DNA of 64,000 bases. Origin: Synergistes jonesii (GTDB lineage: Bacteria > Synergistota > Synergistia > Synergistales > Synergistaceae). Every line of letters begins with the position of its first letter. Position 1 is the stretch's first letter. A program made the translations under genes and the position numbers. The notes beneath the pieces are model-generated. The model worked only from the letters and a program-made list of their open reading frames with translations. It was not told the origin of the DNA and did not search any database. Positions 5,999 through 14,356 of this stretch are shown piece by piece. The DNA is taken from the NCBI RefSeq assembly GCF_000712295.1, contig NZ_JMKI01000016.1, forward strand, positions 45,584 through 109,583, given 5' to 3'.

Positions 5999-8854
5999 TT
6001 ACTTCTTTATCTCGTCGAGAGCGGCCTTGATCCTTGCCGGGATGGCCGGGATCGTCTTTACTCGCGCTCCGCAGGCCGCGTAGATGGCGTTGCATATTGC
6101 GACGTGCGGGCCGGAAAGCGGCATCTCGCCGGTCCCCGATGCTCCGAACGGCCCGAGCGGACGAGGCGTCTCCACGTGCACCAGCGTGAGATCGTCAGGA
6201 ATGTCCTTAATGTATGGGAAGCCCATCGTCACGAAGTTGTTGTACTTCGACTCGTCAAGGAAGTCCTCCGTAAGCGCGAGGCCGATGCCCTGCGCTATAC
6301 CGCCGTACTGCTGGCCGTCGACTATCAAGTAGTTGTTGATTTTGCCAACGTCTCCTACGAGGACGAACTTCTCGCAGTGTGCCTTGAAGGTCTTCATATC
6401 GACGGAGACCATCGCGAGGTTGACGGCGAACATATGGAAGCCGAAAGGCTTGCCGATGCCGGTGTCCTTGTCGTTGCCCGAGCAGACTTCCGTCGTGCCG
6501 TCCTTGTGAAGTACTTTGGCCTGTGTATAACCTTCATAGAAGGTAGGAATTCCTTCCGCGACCATTTCGTCGTAGGTCCGGTATGTGCCGTCCGCTTTGC
6601 GCATCGCGTCGAGCAGTTTATTGCAGCTGTCTACGATCGCGTTGCCGACCATGACCTGCGAACGGCTGGCCGCCGCGGCGCCGCTGTTAGGCGCCTTCGA
6701 CGTATCGGAGAGTAGCAGGTGTATCTGGTCTGGACGCAAGTGCAGCGGCTTAAGCGCCTCATGCGCGGTGCCTATGCAGCCCATGTCGGCGCCCTGGCCG
6801 TGGTCTTCCCAGGTGTTCATGACGCGCACGCTGCCATCCGGCAGGAGCTCGATGTTGCTCGCCGCTTCGTCGGCGCCGTCGTCGTTCGAGTTGTAAATAC
6901 TGCACGAAACGCCTACGCCATATTTCTTTTCCGGCGTTGAAAGCTCTTTGGCTTTCTTTTTCATTTCCTCGTAGTATGGACGCGCTTTTTTCATCATTTC
7001 CGGCAGCGGGAAGACTTCCGGCGCGTAGCCCGACGGGAATTGCCCGCGTGGATTCTCCGTGAAGGGCTCCCATTCGAGGAGGTTTTGCTCTCTAAAGTCG
7101 AAGGGGTCTATGCCGCATTCGTAGGCCAGCATGTCCATAGCCGTCTCGCAGCCCCAGTAGGCCTGCGGCGAGCCGTAAGCGCGGAAGGCCGCGCTCCAAC
7201 GGTGGTTGGTCCAGACAGTATAGCCGACCGCCTTCATGTTGTCGTAGGCATAGGGAGCAAAGAAGAACTGCCCCGATTTGTTCGTGAGGTCGTTCGCAGA
7301 CTCGCTGTAGGGGCCGTGATCGATCCACCAAGTCTGCTCCACTCCAAGAAGCTTGCCGTTCTTGTCCGCACCGGCACGAATGTGCATAAGGGAGGGCGAG
7401 CGCTTCGGCGTGCGCTGGTTGTGCTCCTTCATGTTGACACGCATGTAGACAGGGCGCCCGGATTTGATCAGGGCAAGGGCGAGAAACGGCTCATTCGTCG
7501 GGGCGGTCTTGTAGCCGAAAGAGGCGCCGAGGTTGTTCTGGATGACGCGGATGCGCGAGGGCGCGACGCCTATGCCGCGCGCGATTTGGAACTGGTGGCG
7601 GTAGACCGCTATGGACTTAGTCGCCAAAGTCAGTTTGCCATCTTCGTCGTAATAGGCATAGCCGCAGTCGGCTTCGAGGACCATGTGAGGCTGACGCGAG
7701 CTGTAGAATTCGTCGTCGATGTGATACGGCGCGTTCGTAATGATGTCGTGCGGATCTTCGCCCTTCTTGAACACGCGCTTGTTCCACGCATTGGGCATTC
7801 CGTCATAGCCGTCGATCTCGTCATATACCTTGACGGCGTCCGGCTTCTTGGCCATGTAGACGTCGATCAGCTCGGACAGCTGTTCGTAGTCGACCTTGAT
7901 CTTCGCAGCCGCTTCGCGCGCGTGCGTTTCGGTGTCGGCGACGACTACCGCGCAGACCTCGCCCCACTGGCGGATCTTGTCGCCCTCTTCGACCATGATG
8001 CGGTGCTCCCATCCGTCCGTGAGGGCGGAGGCGCAGTTGACCTGACCGTATATGCGGTTTGTGCCTCTGTTGGCAAAGACGTCTTTGTAAGTTACTACGC
8101 AGTTCACTCCTTCGCTCTTTTCCGCTTCGCTGACGTCTATCTTGTTGACCTTCGCGTGACGGACTCCTTCAAGCGCGTAGGGATAGGCGAAGAGGAATTC
8201 TTCCGGCAGTTTGAGCCGGTCGTCGTCGCCGAAGTCCCAAAGGCCCGTCGCCTTGTATACCGCGTTTGGACGCGGGAGACTCGAACCCCAAACGGAATCG
8301 CCCGGCTTGTACATCTTGGCGAGGTCTTCTATCTTCTCTTCGCCGCGCAGGATCGCCGCGGCTTTCATCACCGCGTCTACTATCTGTTTGTAGCCGGTGC
8401 AGCGGCAGGCCATCCAGTTCTTGCCGAACCAGTCGCGGACTTCTTCGCGCGTCGGGTTTTTGTTCTCGTCGAGGAGCGCTTTGCCGCACATGATGAAGCC
8501 CGGCGTGCAGAAACCGCACTGGATCGCTCCGCATACTATCATCGCCCACTGCAGCGCGTGCAAATTCTCCGGCGTGCCTACGCCCTCGATAGTCGTGATC
8601 TGCGAGAACTCGGGAACGCTCTTCCAGCGCGTGATGCACGCGCGGACGACCTTGCCGTTTAAGATGACGTTGCAGACGCCGCACTGACCGCAGTTGCAGC
8701 CGCGCTTCGTACCCGTCATCTTGAGCTGTTCGCGGAGGACTGTAAGCAGCGTTACGTCCGGCTTGCCTATCACACGGCGCGGAACCCCGTTGATGGTAAG
8801 ATTCTTGACTACATAGCTTGCTGATAGCTGAGCCGCTGACATTTCCTTTGCCAT
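5999..8854 (-). CDS. mop: Molybdenum aldehyde oxidoreductase (Mop type, xanthine oxidase family)
   Basis: A 951-residue single-chain molybdoenzyme that would oxidise aldehydes to carboxylic acids. Domains in order: plant-type [2Fe-2S] ferredoxin domain with C53, C58, C61 and C73 (GCNCGQCGVC); helical [2Fe-2S] domain with C113, C116, C150 and C152 (QCGFCTPG, CRCTG); then the large molybdopterin-cytosine-dinucleotide domains. The C-terminal GASGTGEMPLSGPH holds the glutamate (E910) matching the catalytic base of this family. There is no FAD domain, as in Desulfovibrio Mop, so a ferredoxin or flavodoxin is the likely acceptor. The start has a GGAG site. The gene lies between an orphan response regulator and a cupin. 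Confidence 0.93.
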   Translation of the reverse strand: MAKEMSAAQLSASYVVKNLTINGVPRRVIGKPDVTLLTVLREQLKMTGTKRGCNCGQCGVCNVILNGKVVRACITRWKSVPEFSQITTIEGVGTPENLHALQWAMIVCGAIQCGFCTPGFIMCGKALLDENKNPTREEVRDWFGKNWMACRCTGYKQIVDAVMKAAAILRGEEKIEDLAKMYKPGDSVWGSSLPRPNAVYKATGLWDFGDDDRLKLPEEFLFAYPYALEGVRHAKVNKIDVSEAEKSEGVNCVVTYKDVFANRGTNRIYGQVNCASALTDGWEHRIMVEEGDKIRQWGEVCAVVVADTETHAREAAAKIKVDYEQLSELIDVYMAKKPDAVKVYDEIDGYDGMPNAWNKRVFKKGEDPHDIITNAPYHIDDEFYSSRQPHMVLEADCGYAYYDEDGKLTLATKSIAVYRHQFQIARGIGVAPSRIRVIQNNLGASFGYKTAPTNEPFLALALIKSGRPVYMRVNMKEHNQRTPKRSPSLMHIRAGADKNGKLLGVEQTWWIDHGPYSESANDLTNKSGQFFFAPYAYDNMKAVGYTVWTNHRWSAAFRAYGSPQAYWGCETAMDMLAYECGIDPFDFREQNLLEWEPFTENPRGQFPSGYAPEVFPLPEMMKKARPYYEEMKKKAKELSTPEKKYGVGVSCSIYNSNDDGADEAASNIELLPDGSVRVMNTWEDHGQGADMGCIGTAHEALKPLHLRPDQIHLLLSDTSKAPNSGAAAASRSQVMVGNAIVDSCNKLLDAMRKADGTYRTYDEMVAEGIPTFYEGYTQAKVLHKDGTTEVCSGNDKDTGIGKPFGFHMFAVNLAMVSVDMKTFKAHCEKFVLVGDVGKINNYLIVDGQQYGGIAQGIGLALTEDFLDESKYNNFVTMGFPYIKDIPDDLTLVHVETPRPLGPFGASGTGEMPLSGPHVAICNAIYAACGARVKTIPAIPARIKAALDEIKK

Positions 8855-8899
8855 TTGAAAACTCCTCTCACATTTTAATTTTTTTCAAACGATGGACGC

Positions 8900-8912
8900 T
8901 TAATGCCATTAA
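8900..8912. promoter_or_regulatory. 13-bp palindrome upstream of mop
   Basis: TTAATG-C-CATTAA is a perfect odd-centred palindrome 46 bases before the mop start codon and seven bases from a second, longer palindrome. Probably a protein-binding site, or part of one, in the mop leader. Confidence 0.4.
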
Positions 8913-8918
8913 ACTTCA

Positions 8919-8935
8919 TTGCAACATTGTTGCAA
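8919..8935. promoter_or_regulatory. 17-bp palindromic operator candidate upstream of mop
   Basis: TTGCAACA-T-TGTTGCAA is a perfect inverted repeat, and a further GCAACA half-site occurs near 8985 (TGGCGCAACATT). It lies in the AT-rich 294-base gap between the response-regulator gene and mop, where a weak minus-strand promoter (TTGCGC, 17 bases, TATGCT) can be drawn just upstream. The adjacent response regulator is an obvious candidate to bind here, but that is inference. Confidence 0.55.
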
Positions 8936-9058
8936 CAAAAGTCTAAATTCTCTATACAAAGCATACATAAGTTCAGAAAATGGCGCAACATTTAGGCTAA
9001 AAAAGAAACATTATGTGCCTTTTTGATACAGTTGTGCTCAATTAAATTCACGGAAAAT

Positions 9059-9091
9059 AAAAAAGGAAGCCTTTGGCTTCGCCGGGCTTCC
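9059..9091 (-). terminator. Intrinsic terminator after the response-regulator gene
   Basis: On the minus strand GGAAGCC (9085-9091) pairs with GGCTTCC (9065-9071), followed by six T (9059-9064). A GTTTTT on the other side makes it potentially bidirectional. It should separate the regulator transcript from mop. Confidence 0.8.
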
Positions 9092-9148
9092 CGTTTTTGT
9101 CCATTTTTTTGTTTTTAATAACGCCGTTGAGTTCCATCTGTATTGTAA

Positions 9149-9844
9149 TTATAAGAGCGCCATCCGATAGCGCTTCTCGGGCCTTCCCACCCTGCGGTAG
9201 GCGTATTCCACGACGACTCGTTCGCTCATCGTAAGGAATTCGAGATAGCGGCGCGCCGTCGAGCGCGAGAGGCCGAGGCTTTCGCCGACCTCCTGTGCGG
9301 AAAACGTCGCGTCGTGCTCCTTGAGGAAGGTTTCGACGTCGTTGAGGCACTTCAGCTGCAACCCCTTCGGTATCGAGCGGTTGGCGCTCCACGACGGATC
9401 GTGGCTCTTCATCGCAAGCAGCGCGTCAAGGTCCTCCTGCTGCCACGGGCGCGTCCTGCCGGTCAGCGAATGATGGTATATCTGATAATTTTTCAGCGCG
9501 GCGCGCAACCTGTCGAAGGAGAAGGGCTTCACGAGGAATTCGAAGACGCCTATGCAGAGGGCCTTGCGCACAAGCTCCGGATTCTCTCCGGAGGAGACGA
9601 CTATGTAATCGGTGCGCGAGTAGGATTTGCGCAGCTCGTCCAAGTCGGCCATGGCGTCGAAGTCTTTAAGGAAGAGGTCGAGCAGCACGAGATCGACGTC
9701 GACGCACTTCATCGCGTCGAAAAGCTCCCCGCCGTTCGAGACGCACTTAAGAAGCGTGAATGAGCTGTCGTTTATGATCACGTCGGAATACAATTTTTGG
9801 AGCAGCGGGTCGGACTCGGCTATAAGAACTTTCAAACTCTGCAT
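9149..9844 (-). CDS. Response regulator of the CitB/DcuR (CitT) type
   Basis: A 231-residue two-component response regulator. The receiver domain (about residues 4-120) has the acidic pocket E10/D12, phosphoacceptor D56 (VLLDLFLKD), S84/S85 and K106 (FLVKPFSF). The C-terminal part has a helix-turn-helix (FSAQEVGESLGLSRSTARRY, around residues 185-205), as in DcuR/CitB regulators of carboxylate metabolism. No histidine kinase is adjacent: the upstream gene is a divergent methyltransferase. The gene has its own strong promoter and terminator and precedes mop, which it may regulate. Ribosome site GAGAGGA. Confidence 0.88.
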   Translation of the reverse strand: MQSLKVLIAESDPLLQKLYSDVIINDSSFTLLKCVSNGGELFDAMKCVDVDLVLLDLFLKDFDAMADLDELRKSYSRTDYIVVSSGENPELVRKALCIGVFEFLVKPFSFDRLRAALKNYQIYHHSLTGRTRPWQQEDLDALLAMKSHDPSWSANRSIPKGLQLKCLNDVETFLKEHDATFSAQEVGESLGLSRSTARRYLEFLTMSERVVVEYAYRRVGRPEKRYRMALL

Positions 9845-10045
9845 TTTCGCTCATCCTCTCTTCATCGGTATGTCCGGCGCGCGGAAGAATCGGCGAAAAT
9901 ACATAGAGGCGTAACAAATACGGCCTGCCAACCCTTCCCCTTTCCAAAACGGGAGGCGCCTCCGTTTCCAAAGACACCCATTGGTCTTGTCCCATGAATA
10001 AAATTCGCAGGGGCTTTGACTCGGGGATTTAATCTTTTAATTTCA
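9845..10045 (-). promoter_or_regulatory. About 200-base 5' leader of the response-regulator mRNA
   Basis: The distance from the predicted transcription start to the regulator start codon is about 200 bases and holds no supported gene. It contains a hairpin around GAGGCGCCTC flanked by AAACG/CGTTT (near 9949-9970). An open frame of 82 codons in this interval overlaps the regulator start in another frame and has no family resemblance, so the region is treated as untranslated leader. Confidence 0.35.
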
Positions 10046-10051
10046 ATTAAA

Positions 10052-10079
10052 ATTATAGCAAAATAAATGTTTACGTCAA
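10052..10079 (-). promoter_or_regulatory. Sigma-70 promoter of the response-regulator gene
   Basis: Minus-strand TTGACG (10074-10079), 16-base spacer, perfect TATAAT (10052-10057), in a markedly AT-rich stretch. Confidence 0.8.
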
Positions 10080-10161
10080 GAAAAATTTGCGATTCGGCGC
10101 TCTCTTTTTAGATAATACAGTTCGACGATTCACACCCGGCGCAGGGCCGGCGCAAGTCGGT

Positions 10162-10167
10162 TATAAT
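10162..10167 (+). promoter_or_regulatory. -10 box upstream of the methyltransferase gene
   Basis: A perfect TATAAT on the plus strand, about 80 bases before the methyltransferase start. No good -35 box lies at the right distance, so this is a partial promoter call. Confidence 0.45.
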
Positions 10168-10248
10168 AGTGGCGGAGCAAAATCCAACGGCGCGGCGTCA
10201 AACGTATTGCCGGCCGGCCGCAGCGCTTTATGAAAGAGGTGCCTGTCA

Positions 10249-11019
10249 ATGGCAAATCAAATATGGGATCCGGGAGAATACAAAAGGAACGCGGAGTTCG
10301 TGCCGAATTTCGGAGCGGCCGTTATCAAGCTCCTTGAGCCGAAGAGGGGCGAAAGAGTACTCGACCTCGGCTGCGGCACGGGGATTTTGACAAAGAAGCT
10401 CGCAGAGGCGGGCTGCTCGGCGGTAGGTGTCGATTCAAGCGCCGAAATGGTCGCGGCCGCGAAGGCGGAGGGCGTCGACGCGTTCGTCGCCGACGCGCAG
10501 ACCCTTAAGACGAATGAAAAATTCGACGCGGTGATGAGCAACGCCGCGATTCACTGGATGCCGGACCATTACGCGCTTTCGCGTCGCGTCTGGAATCTTC
10601 TCAAGCCCGGCGGACGCTTCGCGGCGGAGTGCGGCGGCGAGGGATGTGTGCGCATAATCCGCGAAGGTATGAAGATCGCGCTGATAAAGCGCGGCATAGA
10701 CTACAAGGCGCGCAACCCCTGGAAGTTCCCCGCGCTCGGGGCCTTCTCGCAGATTCTCGAAAGCCAGGGCTTCAAAATAAAATATATCGCGCGCTTCGAC
10801 TGCCCGACACAGCTGCCGGCGGGGCTGCGCGGCTGGCTCGAAGTTTTTTCCCACAGCCATACGGCCGGCTTCACAGCTGACGAACGCGAAAGCTTCTACA
10901 AGGAGGTCGAGGGTTACTGCCGTCCGGCCCTCTACAGCGAAAAGAACGGTTGGACGGCCGACTACGTGCGTCTGCGCTTCCTCGCGCTTAAGCCCGAGGA
11001 ACAGCCGTACTCCGCTTAA
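10249..11019 (+). CDS. Class I SAM-dependent methyltransferase
   Basis: A 256-residue protein with the Rossmann-type methyltransferase signature VLDLGCGTG (residues 41-49), the acidic residue after strand 2 (VGVDSS), and the motif near FDAVMSNAAIHWM. It resembles trans-aconitate/ubiquinone-type small-molecule methyltransferases, but the substrate cannot be read from sequence. The start MANQIWDPGEY has a GAAAGAGG site. It is monocistronic, between a divergent regulator and a convergent glycan cluster, and ends at a clear terminator. Confidence 0.88.
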   Translation: MANQIWDPGEYKRNAEFVPNFGAAVIKLLEPKRGERVLDLGCGTGILTKKLAEAGCSAVGVDSSAEMVAAAKAEGVDAFVADAQTLKTNEKFDAVMSNAAIHWMPDHYALSRRVWNLLKPGGRFAAECGGEGCVRIIREGMKIALIKRGIDYKARNPWKFPALGAFSQILESQGFKIKYIARFDCPTQLPAGLRGWLEVFSHSHTAGFTADERESFYKEVEGYCRPALYSEKNGWTADYVRLRFLALKPEEQPYSA

Positions 11020-11025
11020 AAATTT

Positions 11026-11070
11026 AGAGCGGCCCTTCGCCTATCGACGATACGAAGGGCGCGCTCTTTT
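11026..11070 (+). terminator. Terminator between the methyltransferase and the glycan cluster
   Basis: AGAGC plus CCCTTCG on the left pair with CGAAGGG plus GCTCT on the right (one internal mismatch pair), and TTTT follows at 11067-11070. It lies between convergent genes and probably serves both. Confidence 0.8.
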
Positions 11071-11089
11071 ATCGCGCCGGCAGGCGCGC

Positions 11090-12166
11090 TCAGAGCGGGA
11101 GCCCCGAGCTCTTCAGCGCCGTGAACCAGTGATTCTCTTCGTCCTGCCCAGAAAAGTAAAGCCTGAACGCCCCTCTTTCGTCCTTCAGCAGCGAGCCCTT
11201 GTAAAGGCTCTTTTTACAGAAATTATATTTTCCCGGCTCGATCGCGTCGCCGAAGACGCGCCAGCTCACGCCGCCGTCCCTGCTCGACGCGAACGCTATG
11301 CCCCTGTCCGATTTATAATTTCCGGCGCGCTGATAGCAGAGCGTCATCAGCAGCTCAGATTCGTCCTTCTCGATGACTTCCGCGTGCCACGGCTCGACCC
11401 CCTCCGGCAACCCGCTGATTTCCGCGGCCGAAGCCTCGCGCCAGCCGAGCATATCGCCGCTTCGCGCGCGCATGATCGAAAAGACGCCGCCCGCGCCGTC
11501 AACGTACCAGAGGAAATATTCTCCGCCTCTCTTGACGACGGAGGGCGACATCAGGACGGCGAGCTCCCTTTCGCCGTGGAATTCCTCCATCATGACGGAA
11601 GGCGCGCTCCAGTTCACGCAGTCCTCCGTCTCCGTGACGAGAAGCCGCACGGAAGCGCCGCTTCGCATATATTCGCTCCTGCGGTAGATAAGATATATTT
11701 TCCCGCCCTCGCAGTGCAGCGCCGGGTCCGAGTTGTAGCCGACCCAGTCGGAGGGCGCTGGAATCAGCGGGGACTTTCCCCCGCGCGGCAGACGCCACTC
11801 TTCGCCGTCGGCGCTTACGAGGAATTCGGGATTCTCGAAATATTCTATGCCCTGCGGAAGCGGCGTGAGCGTCATTACGTATCTCCACCTTCCCTCGCCG
11901 ATACCTTCTGGGATGTATCTCGCGCAGGGGTGGACGCTTTCGCCGAAGCCGGAAGTGCAGGATAAGTCGAGTATGCGCATGCCATGCGGCAGCTCCTCTT
12001 TTCTCGGCGAAAAGTTTCCCGCAGCGTAAAGCACGCGCGCGTTTTCGAGCTGGTTTTTGTTCCAGAGCTTTTTAAAATATTTCGCGAGGGCGCGCGGCAG
12101 CAGCGCGGGGAACCTCACCGCGGCCCGCATCCCTATTCTTATCGCCTCGCGCTTGAATTTGTTCAA
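11090..12166 (-). CDS. Glycosidase-like beta-propeller protein
   Basis: A 358-residue protein resembling the five-bladed propeller glycosidases (GH43/GH32/sialidase-like). Repeated blade-like segments with aspartates and tryptophans are visible, for example EFLVSADGEEWRLP, DWVGYNSDPALHCEGGKIYL and AFASSRDGGVSWRVFG. There is no signal peptide, so it may be cytoplasmic or act on glycan precursors. The start is TTG with a GGGAG site. It is the last gene of the minus-strand glycan cluster. A C-terminal fragment of a close relative lies at 15412-15537. Exact activity is unknown. Confidence 0.65.
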   Translation of the reverse strand: MNKFKREAIRIGMRAAVRFPALLPRALAKYFKKLWNKNQLENARVLYAAGNFSPRKEELPHGMRILDLSCTSGFGESVHPCARYIPEGIGEGRWRYVMTLTPLPQGIEYFENPEFLVSADGEEWRLPRGGKSPLIPAPSDWVGYNSDPALHCEGGKIYLIYRRSEYMRSGASVRLLVTETEDCVNWSAPSVMMEEFHGERELAVLMSPSVVKRGGEYFLWYVDGAGGVFSIMRARSGDMLGWREASAAEISGLPEGVEPWHAEVIEKDESELLMTLCYQRAGNYKSDRGIAFASSRDGGVSWRVFGDAIEPGKYNFCKKSLYKGSLLKDERGAFRLYFSGQDEENHWFTALKSSGLPL

Positions 12167-12231
12167 CTACTTCTCCCTTTTTTCTTTCCCGTGAGCGGCG
12201 TCGGCCGCGAAAAAATCCGTGTGATACCCTT

Positions 12232-13317
12232 TTACCTTTTATTTTTTCGCGAAAGGAGGCGCTCGTAGATATCTATCGTCCTCTCCGCGACCGCGTCGAG
12301 GCCGAATTGTGCGGCGCTTCTCTCGGCTTCGGCTCTGAGTTGCGGCAGCTTTGCGCGGAGCGAAAAAATCCTCGCGAATCTTTCCGCAAGCGCAGACGCG
12401 TCTCCCGGCTCATAAAGCAAGCCGTTCACCCCCTCCGTTACGATCTCCGGAGAGCCGCCGATGTTCGTCGCGATCGCGGGGAGACCGCAGGCCATCGCCT
12501 CGAGCAGCATGACGCTGAAGCCCTCCGGCCGCTCGGAGGGTGATACGAAGACATCGGCGCCCCAGAGCCATTCTCTGACGTCGTCCACATATCCGCTGAA
12601 GAGCACGCTGCCGGCGGCGCCGAGGCGCGAGACGGCGCCTTCCATCTCCGCGCGCAAGGGGCCGTCGCCGATGAGCCAGAGTTTCGTTCCTGCACCCCTC
12701 CCAGTTCCCTTCAGAAAGAGCGCGTAGCCCTCGATGAGGGCGCCGAAGCCCTTGCCATCGTCGAAGCGCCCCCCCGCCGCTATCACGACGTCTCCCTCGC
12801 CGGTGGAGTTTTTCGCGCGCATTTCGCGGCGCGCCCGCTCGTCCCTTTTATAGAAGCGCGCATCTATCGGGTTGTAGACGACCCGCGACCTTTCCGGCGG
12901 GAAGCCCTGCGCCTCCATATGGCGCGCCACGGCCTCCGAGCAGGGCAGTATCATATCGGCGTTCCTGTAATATTTTATCTTCGCGTGCTTGTCGACCGTC
13001 GAGACGACCGGGACGTTTCCGCGCCTTCCCCACAGCCCCCCTATCGCGGCCGCCGACGAGAGCCTCGTGTGTATTATGTCCGGCGCGGCTTCGTCAAAGC
13101 GCTTCGCGGCGCCGCGGCAGAGCGCCGGCGCGGAAGGAAACAGCGGCCTGTACTCGGCCGTTTCGATTCCGCCTTCGCGCAGCCGCGCGGCCAGCGTGCC
13201 GCCTCCACGGCAGAGCGCGCGGTTGTCGACGCCGAGCTCCGTCAGCTTTAAGAGTAGCGCGATCCACGACTCGCGCCACGTGAGGTTGTTTTCGTCTACA
13301 TAATGCAGGACGCGCAC
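12232..13317 (-). CDS. Glycosyltransferase family 4 protein
   Basis: A 361-residue GT-B fold sugar transferase of the cytoplasmic face, adding a sugar from a nucleotide donor to a growing glycan. The C-terminal donor-binding half has the EX7E-type motif (SPSERPEGFSVMLLEAMACG) and VYNPID, typical of GT4. The N-terminal half starts MRVLHYVDENN, with GTG as start codon and an AAGG site. It follows the next GT4 gene by four bases. Sugar specificity is not deducible. Confidence 0.9.
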   Translation of the reverse strand: MRVLHYVDENNLTWRESWIALLLKLTELGVDNRALCRGGGTLAARLREGGIETAEYRPLFPSAPALCRGAAKRFDEAAPDIIHTRLSSAAAIGGLWGRRGNVPVVSTVDKHAKIKYYRNADMILPCSEAVARHMEAQGFPPERSRVVYNPIDARFYKRDERARREMRAKNSTGEGDVVIAAGGRFDDGKGFGALIEGYALFLKGTGRGAGTKLWLIGDGPLRAEMEGAVSRLGAAGSVLFSGYVDDVREWLWGADVFVSPSERPEGFSVMLLEAMACGLPAIATNIGGSPEIVTEGVNGLLYEPGDASALAERFARIFSLRAKLPQLRAEAERSAAQFGLDAVAERTIDIYERLLSRKNKR

Positions 13318-13321
13318 GGCG

Positions 13322-14356
13322 CTATACCTTTTTCTTTCCGCCGGCCGCTATGACTTCGCGATAGATTTCTTCGTCCTCGTCCGCCATCTTCGCGAGGGTC
13401 GGCACGCTTGAGAGAGGAATCTTCAGCTTCGCCGACCTCGTCTTTATAAAATCCTTCAGCGCGGCGCGCCACGCTTCAACGTCGCCCGGCCGCAAAAGGT
13501 TTTCGCGCCCTTTCGCCATCTCGACGACAGGGGCTATATCCGACGCTATGACCGGTATGCCTATCTGCACGGCGCGCGCGAGAGTCAGCGGCATCCCCTC
13601 GGCGTAAGAGGGGAAGAGCAGGCAGGAGGAATTCGCCATGAATTCGTCGGCCTTCTCGGAATAGCCGTGGAAGGCTACCTTATCGCCGAGCCCGCGCTCG
13701 GAGGCGATTTTTTCAAGCTCGGCGCGCAGCGGGCCGTCTCCTAAGACGTCGAGCGTCCACTCCCCTTCCCGCGGCAGGGCGGCCAAAGCGTCCTGCAGCC
13801 CCTTGACAGGAGAGAGGCGCCCTACGAATAAAAATTTCACCGGCCCGCGCAAATTTTCCGGCTTCCAGAAGACTTTCGGCTCGTCGAGCCCGTTCAGCAC
13901 GACATGCGCGTTTTCGTAAAAGCAGCCCTTCATAGCCTCGCGCACGGCGGCGCTGACACATATCACACAGGCCGCGCCGCGGTAGGGCGCGTATATCCAG
14001 CGCGATTTGTTGCCGAAATCGACGTGGGCCGTGACGATGTAGGGGATGCCGGCTTTTTTAGAGGCGATCTGGGCGATCCACGCCGGCACGCGCGAATGGG
14101 CGTGAAGCAGCTGGACGCCTTCGGCGCGCGCTCTGCGCGAAATTTTTTTCGCGCAGAGCGCGACGGTAAAAGGATTTTTTTTATGCACGGGCATTTCGAT
14201 CTGCCGCACGCGCGCGGAAAGCTGGCGCGCCATTCTGCCGCCGGCCGATATGACGGTGACGTCGTGCCCGCGGCGCGAAAGCTCGTTGGAAAGGTCTATC
14301 ACATGGCGCTCGACGCCGCCTATCTCAAGCTCCGGAAGAATTTCGACTACCTTCAT
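13322..14356 (-). CDS. Glycosyltransferase family 4 protein
   Basis: A second GT4 enzyme (344 residues), starting MKVVEILPELEIGGVERHV, a phrase typical of this family's N-terminus. The donor-site region includes FVGRLSPVKGLQDALAAL and FPSYAEGMPLTLARAVQIG (EX7E-like). The chosen ATG overlaps the stop of the upstream GT8 gene as ATGA; an ATG 16 codons earlier would lie inside that gene. It probably acts in the same LPS-core or O-glycan pathway as its neighbours. Confidence 0.9.
   Translation of the reverse strand: MKVVEILPELEIGGVERHVIDLSNELSRRGHDVTVISAGGRMARQLSARVRQIEMPVHKKNPFTVALCAKKISRRARAEGVQLLHAHSRVPAWIAQIASKKAGIPYIVTAHVDFGNKSRWIYAPYRGAACVICVSAAVREAMKGCFYENAHVVLNGLDEPKVFWKPENLRGPVKFLFVGRLSPVKGLQDALAALPREGEWTLDVLGDGPLRAELEKIASERGLGDKVAFHGYSEKADEFMANSSCLLFPSYAEGMPLTLARAVQIGIPVIASDIAPVVEMAKGRENLLRPGDVEAWRAALKDFIKTRSAKLKIPLSSVPTLAKMADEDEEIYREVIAAGGKKKV

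Noticed and set aside
9747..9995. 82-codon open frame in the leader of the response-regulator gene
   Set aside because: It overlaps the regulator's start in another frame, has no family resemblance, and the distance from the promoter is better explained as untranslated leader.
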